A stretch of DNA of 64,000 bases, taken from the NCBI GenBank assembly GCA_002839375.1, contig PGXY01000007.1, positions 434,001 through 498,000 of the forward strand. The letters run 5' to 3'. Made by a program: the position numbers and the translations under genes. The notes under the pieces were generated by a model that searched no databases, had not been told where the DNA came from, and was given only the letters and a program-made list of their open reading frames with translations. The stretch's first letter is position 1; each line of letters starts with the position of its first letter. This DNA is from Spirochaetae bacterium HGW-Spirochaetae-1 (GTDB lineage Bacteria > Spirochaetota > UBA4802 > UBA5550). Shown here piece after piece: positions 34,806-41,765 of this stretch.

Positions 34806-35396
34806 TTAAAAAGAAAAACCCTCGGGCAGTTCCTTCTCCTTCGTTCCCTCGGGAACCCAGGAAAGATCCATAATGGTATAGGTCGGATTGGTCGTCTTGA
34901 AAATCGGAACAACCCGCATTCCCATGGAAGGATCTCCCTTGGAAAGGTAACTCATGAGAATCGTCGAAACACCGTCAAACTCGATGTTGATAAACTTGAT
35001 GGGTTTATCAAGAAGGTTGAAGGCCCCTGACCGCTCGCACACCATGAAGGTATGAACCTTAGCGGTCTTACGTGCCAGATCGGTCATATCGAACACCGTC
35101 ATGCGTTCCAGGCAATCGGGACAGCATATCCTGAACGGCTGGTAGATGGTTCCGGTGTATTCACATTTTTTGTTATCGCAGCGGGTCGCCATAAGCTTCC
35201 CCTTGCCCAACGACTCAAAAAATATGGCTTCCCCGCCGTAAGAATGAATGTAAGTCATATTACGGGGATTGGTAATACCCATAAGCTTCCATCCATCATC
35301 GGCATTTTTGATAGGGGTATTGGCTTCCAGATGATGAAAATCACCCTTTATTTTGTATTGATTGTTTTTTACGTGTACTTGTGCAAACATGCTCAT
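34806..35396 (-). CDS. Zn-ribbon/OB-fold protein (DUF35 family), partner of the thiolase-like protein
   Basis: A 196-residue protein with an N-terminal rubredoxin-like zinc ribbon (Cys pairs CDNKKC and CCPDC) and a C-terminal OB fold (GDPSMGMRVVPIFKTTN). DUF35 proteins pair with thiolase-fold enzymes, channelling CoA intermediates; known pairs include the archaeal acetoacetyl-CoA thiolase/HMG-CoA synthase complex, the benzoylsuccinyl-CoA thiolase subunits and the Ltp2-ChsH2 aldolase of steroid degradation. The gene starts 12 nt after the stop of the adjoining thiolase-like gene, behind GGAG, so a complex is very likely. Confidence 0.88.
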   Translation of the reverse strand: MSMFAQVHVKNNQYKIKGDFHHLEANTPIKNADDGWKLMGITNPRNMTYIHSYGGEAIFFESLGKGKLMATRCDNKKCEYTGTIYQPFRICCPDCLERMTVFDMTDLARKTAKVHTFMVCERSGAFNLLDKPIKFINIEFDGVSTILMSYLSKGDPSMGMRVVPIFKTTNPTYTIMDLSWVPEGTKEKELPEGFSF

Positions 35397-35408
35397 AGCT
35401 GGTTCTCC

Positions 35409-36845
35409 TTACGCGTCTTTTTTCAAAAGATGATCGGGATCCATAAGTATCGTTGCCGTTACATGTGATCCCACACCGGCGTGGCTGATTGCCAGCGCCC
35501 TCTTGGCACCTTCGACCTGGAGATTGGTCCAGTCTTTCGGTTTTTCCCTGTTGAATTCCTTCCACCGCTTTTCGTCGCTGTGAATCTCTCCCCAGCGGTT
35601 CCATAGATGGGTGGCTATCTCGAAAACCTGCATGATGCCCGTGGCGCCCACGGCGTGCATGCACCCGATCAGGCCGCCGGAAAGATTTGAAGGCAATTTT
35701 CCGGGTTTACCCGTATGCGGGTTTATATGATAGCAATCGCCCGATTCAACATAGGTCCGCCCTTCACCATAGGGTCTTATTCCCACATCCTCATATGTCT
35801 GCACATCACTGATGGTGAAGGCGTCATGCAGTTCGATTACGTCGAGGTCCTCGGTGGGATCCTTGATACCGACCTGGTTGTAGGCGTAATAGGCTGCCAT
35901 CCTGGCCGCGAGGAAACCGGTAAAACCGGGATAACGCTCTCCACCGGGGAATCTTTTGCCTAAATCCTTGTACTGATCAGCTGTTTCGTTGGGAAGCAGT
36001 GGAATCTCCATGTCCCTTCTGTCGGCAGGTCTTAAACTATGCGATCCGGCGGTCACCCAGATACGAAGCGGCTTATGCGGTGAGTTTTTCGTCAGCTTCA
36101 TTGCCGTTTCTTCATCGCATAATATTGCGCAGGCGGCTCCGACGCTCATAACGCAGGCGTCCAGGGCCCTGAGAGGATCGGCCACAACGGGCGAGTTCAG
36201 AACATCATCAACAGTGATTTTCATAGGAGCCTGAGCAAAGGGATTAAACCGCGCATACCCGTGATGTTTCACCGATATTTCCGCCAGGGTTTTTCTGAAG
36301 GATGCCTCCTCCTTGCCGAAAACCTTCCAGTACTTTTGTGCCATTACGGCGTAGTATCCCGTATAAATATGTCCCAGGGGAGATTCCCAGTCTTTGTCAG
36401 CGGCACATGAGATGAGAAAATTTCCCTCATCGGTGGGAACCTCGTCCATACGCTCCCAACCCATGGTAAGGACACAGTCGGAATATCCCGAAGCAACGGC
36501 CTTCACTCCCTCCCAGAGAGTGGAGCCTCCCGTGGCGCCGCCGGTCTTAACACCGATATTGCCCAGTGGATCAAGACCGAGACGGTCATGTATAACCGAC
36601 TCACCGAGCAGCTGATCGCCGAAATGGTCGGCAAAATGTCCATAATAACATGTATGAATGTACTTCTTCAATTCAGCCGGCGACATGTCTATCATCTTCG
36701 CTGCCATGACAAGAGCATCCACGCAGAGCTCTTCTGTTCTTTTGTCCGGCATTGCCCGGTCGAATTTACTCTGTCCAGCCGTGACCAGGTATACCGGTCT
36801 CAGCAGTTTTGGTATTTTCAGCTGTTTTTCACTGAAAGTTATCAT
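35409..36845 (-). CDS. Thiolase-fold protein lacking the nucleophilic Cys (SCPx/aldolase-like)
   Basis: A 478-residue thiolase-superfamily protein. Family landmarks are VIELHDAFTISDVQTYE and GGLIGCMHAVGATGIMQ (the His motif). The segment that normally holds the acylated Cys (CASG) is KTGGATGGSTLW, so the position is Gly, and the late C-G-G motif is also absent (ISHAGVGSHVTA). Such Cys-less members with DUF35 partners include the retro-aldolase Ltp2. I therefore infer C-C cleavage by a non-thiolytic aldol mechanism or a binding role, not classical thiolysis. Good ribosome site (GGGAGG) at 36845. Confidence 0.85.
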   Translation of the reverse strand: MITFSEKQLKIPKLLRPVYLVTAGQSKFDRAMPDKRTEELCVDALVMAAKMIDMSPAELKKYIHTCYYGHFADHFGDQLLGESVIHDRLGLDPLGNIGVKTGGATGGSTLWEGVKAVASGYSDCVLTMGWERMDEVPTDEGNFLISCAADKDWESPLGHIYTGYYAVMAQKYWKVFGKEEASFRKTLAEISVKHHGYARFNPFAQAPMKITVDDVLNSPVVADPLRALDACVMSVGAACAILCDEETAMKLTKNSPHKPLRIWVTAGSHSLRPADRRDMEIPLLPNETADQYKDLGKRFPGGERYPGFTGFLAARMAAYYAYNQVGIKDPTEDLDVIELHDAFTISDVQTYEDVGIRPYGEGRTYVESGDCYHINPHTGKPGKLPSNLSGGLIGCMHAVGATGIMQVFEIATHLWNRWGEIHSDEKRWKEFNREKPKDWTNLQVEGAKRALAISHAGVGSHVTATILMDPDHLLKKDA

Positions 36846-36910
36846 ACCCGCAACCTCCCTAAGTTGTTTTACCCAAAAAATTTTTTATAGTAGCATTTTA
36901 TTATGTGCTG

Positions 36911-37453
36911 TTAAAAAGTCCCCAGCCAGAAGGCAATGGCCCTCACAGCGGTATTGTTCACTATCATCTGTTCATCAGGCTTGGTCCAGTAATGAATTGA
37001 GTCGCCTTCATGCAGCTCGATGGTATCCTCACCGTATATAAGCTCTACTTCCCCTTTCAGTATGCAGAGTATCTCCTGGCTGCTCTTGACCCCCTTCCGG
37101 GCCGGAATGGACTTGTCCGGTTCAACCACCAGTATGGCCGTATCGATAATGGACCGGTTCTCCGGCGGGAAAAAACGCTGCGTGGCAAATCCTGAATGGG
37201 GAAGATCCACGTTTTCCCATTCACTTTTCCGAATGAGCGACCATGCCTTCTGTTTTTCCACCTGGTTCATAACGTCGCTGGCGCTTATACCGATAGCAGC
37301 GCATATGTTCATGAGTGTATCCACCGACGGTGAATTGACATTATTCTCTATCTGGCTTAAAAAGCCCTCGGAAATGCCCGCTTTTTCCGCAATCACCTTC
37401 ATGGTGAGCTTTTTATCTTTCCGGTATCTTCTTATTACAGAGCCTAAATTCAT
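36911..37453 (-). CDS. XRE-cupin transcriptional regulator
   Basis: A 180-residue regulator. The HTH is at about 1-60 (NLGSVIRRYRKDKKLTMKVI; AGISEGFLSQIENNVNSPSV), typical of the XRE/PuuR-like group. A cupin follows at about 105-175 (SQEILCILKGEVELIYGEDT; LHEGDSIHYWTKPDEQM). It precedes the thiolase-like/DUF35 genes on the same strand, with a gap of about 65 bases, and so is the likely regulator of that operon. AT-rich direct repeats upstream at 37496-37546 are candidate binding sites. Confidence 0.9.
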   Translation of the reverse strand: MNLGSVIRRYRKDKKLTMKVIAEKAGISEGFLSQIENNVNSPSVDTLMNICAAIGISASDVMNQVEKQKAWSLIRKSEWENVDLPHSGFATQRFFPPENRSIIDTAILVVEPDKSIPARKGVKSSQEILCILKGEVELIYGEDTIELHEGDSIHYWTKPDEQMIVNNTAVRAIAFWLGTF

Positions 37454-37495
37454 ATTCCTTCTTCTGCCTGTGTGGTTAATTGCGCTGTTATTTAT

Positions 37496-37546
37496 AAATA
37501 TTTACTATTTATATTTATTTATTATATGTAAATATTTACTATTTAT
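37496..37546. promoter_or_regulatory. AT-rich direct repeat, candidate XRE-cupin operator
   Basis: AAATATTTACTATTTAT occurs twice, at 37496-37512 and 37530-37546, with starts 34 bp apart (about three helical turns). Each copy lies within or next to the palindrome TAAATATTTA. They sit 40-95 bases upstream of the XRE-cupin start. Operator function is inferred from position. Confidence 0.45.
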
Positions 37547-37743
37547 TAACATTTATTATTGATTAAAAATGTCAAGTATTTTTTCCAGTAATCTTAATAT
37601 AGAGCCAATTTCCATGATAAGTCGGACCAGATTGAGTTTTTTTATTGACTTTATAATTTAATTATAAAGAAATGTTTGTTATCAGACATAATATATATAA
37701 AATTGAGTTTCAATTTTATATACAAATTAAATTGGAGGATTTT

Positions 37744-38193
37744 ATGAAAAAGTCTTTTCTCATCTTCCTGGCAGTTGTAATGACTGTCACAATGTTTGCC
37801 GGATGCAAAACGATGGAAAAATCATATCCCGGCACAGCACTTGTACCCCAGCCAGCTGATTACAAAATATCAGGTGAAGTGACCGGTAAAGGTGAAACAA
37901 TAGTTATTCTCGGCTTTATCACCATTGGCAAAAGAGAGTTTGGCCACACATACCAGTGGGCCGCCGCTAATCCGCTGGCTTTCCTGGGCTTCCTTTCATC
38001 CTTTTCCGGACGCAGCATTGCGGAATCAAATGCGATGTATGACGCCCTGGGAAAAATGAAAGGAGCCGACAAGGTTATCGAGCCCAAATGGGAAGTTCAG
38101 TCAACAGGAATTCCCATTCTCTTCACGAAATACAGTGTAACCGTGACGGCAAAAGCAATTACCTTCACGGGCCCCAGCCAATATGGCAGATAA
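37744..38193 (+). CDS. Small lipoprotein of unknown function
   Basis: A 149-residue exported lipoprotein. The signal peptide (MKKSFLIFLAVVMTVTMFAG) ends in a lipobox with Cys at 21 (MFAGC). The mature part is a short alpha-beta domain (YKISGEVTGKGETIVILGFI; NAMYDALGKMKGADKVIEPK), reminiscent of small TRL-like or YbjQ-like lipoproteins, but I cannot assign it firmly. The start at 37744 has TTGGAGG 7 nt upstream; the longer frame from 37672 is not needed. A good terminator hairpin follows. Confidence 0.75.
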   Translation: MKKSFLIFLAVVMTVTMFAGCKTMEKSYPGTALVPQPADYKISGEVTGKGETIVILGFITIGKREFGHTYQWAAANPLAFLGFLSSFSGRSIAESNAMYDALGKMKGADKVIEPKWEVQSTGIPILFTKYSVTVTAKAITFTGPSQYGR

Positions 38194-38219
38194 AAACATT
38201 ACGTAATGATACACCATAG

Positions 38220-38250
38220 GAGGGGTGGTGCACACATGCAGCCACCCCTC
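38220..38250 (+). terminator. Terminator after the small lipoprotein gene
   Basis: GAGGGGTGG and CCACCCCTC pair perfectly with a 13-nt loop and are followed by TTCATTT. The hairpin ends about 29 bases before the next gene's start, so it may also attenuate read-through into it. Confidence 0.7.
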
Positions 38251-38278
38251 TTCATTTCAGCACGGTACAGGAGAACCC

Positions 38279-39091
38279 ATGAAAAGAATAATGACCGCGG
38301 CAATCCTTGTAATACTGGCCCTGTCGGCCGGATGCTCACCCCAGTATTACCTGAAAAAAAACAAGGATACTCTCGGCAAGAATGATATCCTTATTCTCGG
38401 TCCGCTTTTTCTATCCGACATATTTTCCCCGGAAAACGACGAGGACATATTCAACCGCAACCTTTACGTGGGAGCCATTACCTTTTCCGGTGGAATTGTC
38501 ACTAATGAAAAAATGGGCATGACGCGGCAGTCGGAAAAACGCACATTCGAGAAACAACAGGAGTTTCGCGACACCGTAAGGAAATTTTATCTCAATACAC
38601 TCAAAGAAATCGTTCAGGATAAAAAAGTGCGGGCACAATTCATAGAATCGCCGTCACAGCTCGGCCTGGAAGAAAAAAACATCATCGATCTTAGCGTAGA
38701 AAAGGACCGTCGCCGTTATGAAGAAGACGGTCAGGACAACATCAACCTGCCGCGGAGCATTTTCTCCATCGGTCCCCTTTCAACCTCCGTGACCGATGCG
38801 GTTAAAAAAATTTCACGGGCAGACACGATTGTCATTCCCGTTATCGAATATTATTACGGCCACGACGGTGGCTGGTTCAACGACCAGGAATGGGGATGTG
38901 GAGCCGGGGCCCGCATGTCCTTTCACCTATACGCCTTCAATGTAGAAACGGGCAATGTGATCTTCACTTTCAGGAACGTGGAAAAAAACATCATCAAATT
39001 CCATTACCAGATGAGCCACCTCGAAATGTCTAAGGAACTGTACAAACTTGAGATAGAGATGGCGAAAAAACTTCGAAAGGTTTTTCCCTGA
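38279..39091 (+). CDS. Lipoprotein of unknown function
   Basis: A 270-residue lipoprotein with signal peptide MKRIMTAAILVILALSAG and lipobox ALSAGC. The mature part is charged and mixed alpha-beta, with a conserved-looking core (ADTIVIPVIEYYYGHDGGWF) and a C-terminal amphipathic helix. I recognise no family. It is on the same strand as the preceding small lipoprotein but behind its terminator. The start at 38279 was chosen because the signal peptide begins there and AGGAGA precedes it. A role in envelope homeostasis would be a guess. Confidence 0.75.
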   Translation: MKRIMTAAILVILALSAGCSPQYYLKKNKDTLGKNDILILGPLFLSDIFSPENDEDIFNRNLYVGAITFSGGIVTNEKMGMTRQSEKRTFEKQQEFRDTVRKFYLNTLKEIVQDKKVRAQFIESPSQLGLEEKNIIDLSVEKDRRRYEEDGQDNINLPRSIFSIGPLSTSVTDAVKKISRADTIVIPVIEYYYGHDGGWFNDQEWGCGAGARMSFHLYAFNVETGNVIFTFRNVEKNIIKFHYQMSHLEMSKELYKLEIEMAKKLRKVFP

Positions 39092-39108
39092 CCGACGCCT
39101 GCAGTTCA

Positions 39109-40101
39109 TTATTCGCTGATCCTACAGATCCGGAAGCCAAGACCGTCCTCACCGTAGGCCGGTCCGGCGCATTCGCGGTATGACGTAAGCAATGACTTGA
39201 GCAGATCACTGTAAGTCACTGAGGCATCGAAGGGAAGATGATAAAAGGCGCCTCCCCTGATCGACCTGGATGAACCGGTATCAGGCCCCTGGGGATCGGT
39301 CACACTTTCGGTGGTCCAGTCTTCCTTCCAATCCCAGCACCATTCCATGACATTGCCCGTCATGTCGTAAAGCCCCAGGCTATTTTGATTTTTTTTGCCC
39401 ACTTCATGAGTGTAGCCCCCGGAATTCCCACTATACCAGCAATAATCTCCCAGAGCCTGGCTGCCATCCACATATCCGCTGAATTCATCTCCCTGCGATG
39501 TCCCGCCATTCCGCGCTGCGTATTCCCACTCGGCCCCGGTAAGAAGTCGGTACCCATCAGCATTCCAGTTTACACAGTCATTGGAAATATCCCGGTCATA
39601 ATCCTCCTCTTCTTCATAATAATCATCATCCTCATCGTAGGCATATATGGATGCATCCCGGAATATCTTATCCTGCAAAGCACTGGTATAGTAACAGGGA
39701 GTCAGTCCTTCATTTTCTGAAAGAGCGTTGCACCAGGCAATGCAGTCCCGCCATGTGATATAGGTAACGGGATGATCATCGTTGGCATGGTCACTGTCGC
39801 TTCCCTGGTAGCCCGATGAATAGAACCCATAATCATGATCGCCTGCCCAGTTTTTAATAGTCATCCACTGGTAGTAAGTAATCTCATATTTCCCTACATG
39901 GAGATTCTTTGTGAGAGTAACCGTTCTCAGAATGTCCTCAACGCCCGTATACCCTTCTGTGAAAGAACCGCCTGCCGCAACTACCGTCTCCAAACTGATT
40001 TTTCCCGCATCATAAAGATCATTTTTTCCACAGGAAAGCAATGCCAGCATGAGAACAAATACCGTCCCTGTTGAACCGATCCATTTTACATTCAGCATCA
40101 A
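39109..40101 (-). CDS. FGE-sulfatase/SUMF1-domain lipoprotein
   Basis: A 330-residue lipoprotein (lipobox MLALLSCGK). The mature part is a full formylglycine-generating-enzyme (SUMF1) fold: VGKYEITYYQWMTI, HPVTYITWRDCIAWCNALS, RLLTGAEWEYAARNG, LGLYDMTGNVMEWCWDW, SRSIRGGAF and GLGFRICR. Most bacterial lipoproteins with this fold are not true FGE enzymes but ligand- or substrate-binding relatives. No sulfatase gene is near. An acidic, Tyr-rich insertion (EEEEDYDRDI region, about 150-175) is unusual. The gene begins 18 nt after the stop of the next lipoprotein gene, so the two form an operon. Confidence 0.85.
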   Translation of the reverse strand: MMLNVKWIGSTGTVFVLMLALLSCGKNDLYDAGKISLETVVAAGGSFTEGYTGVEDILRTVTLTKNLHVGKYEITYYQWMTIKNWAGDHDYGFYSSGYQGSDSDHANDDHPVTYITWRDCIAWCNALSENEGLTPCYYTSALQDKIFRDASIYAYDEDDDYYEEEEDYDRDISNDCVNWNADGYRLLTGAEWEYAARNGGTSQGDEFSGYVDGSQALGDYCWYSGNSGGYTHEVGKKNQNSLGLYDMTGNVMEWCWDWKEDWTTESVTDPQGPDTGSSRSIRGGAFYHLPFDASVTYSDLLKSLLTSYRECAGPAYGEDGLGFRICRISE

Positions 40102-40119
40102 CTACACCTTTTCCGATTT

Positions 40120-40659
40120 TTAATACATCTGTACTACCACATAATCATTTGCGCTGATAGTGACCGCTGAAGGACTTCCCAGTTCGATATTTTCATTGAT
40201 GATTATGGTATACCTTGATGATGTATTTTTTATTATGGTAATGTCCAGGTCCGAGACAGGCTCCTGGTATATGACATCACCGTACCGGAGCACTGCATTA
40301 TATTCATCGTGAGCCTTCAGAACATCTCCTGTCGCGGTCGATCCGTCGGGAATTTCAAAGAATACCTTCAGATTGAAAGTATTATCACTATTCATTGCGG
40401 CGAAGCCGAAATAATCTTCTTCATCGTCAACGGCCTCACCGTTAAAACCCACGGCCAGGCACGCCTCACCACTGCCGGTGAGAGTAGCGGAAACAGCACC
40501 GGACAATGTCAGATCGAATTTTTTTTCCGACACCAGTTCATAAACCGTATCAAAATCAAATTCGATAAAACCTTCGTCGTCGGAATCGGACGTGTAACCG
40601 GCACAGCCCGCCACAAAGATTGCCACGCAGACCAGCATGGGTACCGTCAGTTTTTTCAT
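40120..40659 (-). CDS. Small lipoprotein, first gene of the FGE-lipoprotein operon
   Basis: A 179-residue exported lipoprotein: MKKLTVPMLVCVAIFVAGCA gives a clear lipobox (FVAGC). The mature protein is acidic at its N-terminus (TSDSDDEGFIEFDFDTVYE) and otherwise beta-rich, with no motif I know. It ends 18 nt before the FGE-domain lipoprotein on the same strand, which implies they are expressed together and possibly act as a complex on the cell surface. Function unknown. Confidence 0.7.
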   Translation of the reverse strand: MKKLTVPMLVCVAIFVAGCAGYTSDSDDEGFIEFDFDTVYELVSEKKFDLTLSGAVSATLTGSGEACLAVGFNGEAVDDEEDYFGFAAMNSDNTFNLKVFFEIPDGSTATGDVLKAHDEYNAVLRYGDVIYQEPVSDLDITIIKNTSSRYTIIINENIELGSPSAVTISANDYVVVQMY

Positions 40660-40922
40660 AAGTATACCACCCCGAATTTCTAAACCGGGGTGCCGGCGAT
40701 TCCTGACGGACCTCTCCGCGCTCCGCCACTCCGGACTTCATGAAACTCAACCCCGATTGAAGGACGTCGGTTCCATTTTTTTAAAAGCATTTCAAAAAAA
40801 AACCGGTGCTTAACAGGGCATTTTATATTCATGGCAAAGAGAGGTATTAAAGCGAAGATAATCCGTTCGAGGTTGAATAAGGTTTTTCGTGCAATACCGA
40901 TAGAATACAGTGGCAACGGCGC

Positions 40923-41714
40923 CTAATAAAGGCGCCGTGTTTTTCCCCCGTCTATGGTCACGGCCGCTCCCGTAATATACGTATTGCGCGGCGATGAAAG
41001 AAATGCCGCCAGGTCTCCCAATTCCCGCGGATCACCGGGACGCCCTACCGGTATATCACCGGAGAATTCCTTCAGAAACTGGTCCCCGGTTATGCCCCTC
41101 TGATCCGCCTGCTGCCTGGCGATATCCCTGATCCGGTCTGTAAGAAAAATTCCGGGACAGATGCTGTTCACCAGCACATTGAATGGGGCCACTTCCCGGG
41201 CAAGAGCCTTGGCGAAACCGAGAACGGCGGGCCGCGATGCATGGGAGAGAATGAGCCCGTCCAGGACCTCCAGTCCGGCTATAGACACGATCTGGGTGAT
41301 CCGACCAAAGCGCTGCTCCTTCATGGCGGGAAGCAAGAGAGCCGTGAGATGTGTCACTGACCCCAGGGCCAGTTCAATGGCGAGCTGCCAGTGCTTCTGC
41401 CCGAAGCTTTCAAATGTTCCCGTGGGAGGGCCGCCGGCATTGGCCACGAGAATATCGACGCCGCCCAGCTCTTTCTGAGCAAGTTCCACGAGGCGCTCAC
41501 GGTCCTCGCTTCTTGTGAGATCGGCCGCCACGGGGAAGGGCCTTACACCGGTTTCCTCTTTTAGGGAATCGGCAGCTTTATCCAAAACATCGCCAGTCCG
41601 TGCCGCGATTACCACCCGGACTCCTTCCTCCAGAAGTGACCGCGCTACGGCATAACCGAGCCCTTTACTGGCTCCGCAGACAAGCGCCCGTTTATCCTTC
41701 AGATGCAAATCCAT
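40923..41714 (-). CDS. Short-chain dehydrogenase/reductase with atypical active site
   Basis: A 263-residue Rossmann-fold SDR. The NAD(P) motif is GASKGLGYAVARSLL, and the NNAG-type motif is VANAGGPPTG. The catalytic Ser is present (QIVSIAGLEV), but the usual Y-x-x-x-K is replaced by LSHASRPAVLG, so the Tyr and Lys are missing. A subgroup of SDRs with SN-x-x-R in this position exists. The C-terminal GxxVxxDGG ends normally (ITGAAVTIDGGKTRR). Activity and substrate (probably a 3-oxo or hydroxyacyl compound) are unsure. It lies 51 nt downstream of the acyl-CoA synthetase gene, behind a GGAGG site. Confidence 0.85.
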   Translation of the reverse strand: MDLHLKDKRALVCGASKGLGYAVARSLLEEGVRVVIAARTGDVLDKAADSLKEETGVRPFPVAADLTRSEDRERLVELAQKELGGVDILVANAGGPPTGTFESFGQKHWQLAIELALGSVTHLTALLLPAMKEQRFGRITQIVSIAGLEVLDGLILSHASRPAVLGFAKALAREVAPFNVLVNSICPGIFLTDRIRDIARQQADQRGITGDQFLKEFSGDIPVGRPGDPRELGDLAAFLSSPRNTYITGAAVTIDGGKTRRLY

Positions 41715-41765
41715 AAATCCTCCGCATAAAATATTTTTTGATCAGCATGTCATTCACATTCATTC

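Noticed and set aside
39109-40101. True formylglycine-generating enzyme
   Set aside because: The fold is present, but no sulfatase gene is near and the protein is a lipoprotein with an acidic insertion, so I call only the domain.
40680-40916. 78-codon minus-strand frame upstream of the small lipoprotein gene
   Set aside because: It has no ribosome site, and half of it is an intergenic GC-rich stretch with a loose inverted pair (CGGGGT and ACCCCG), so it is probably non-coding.
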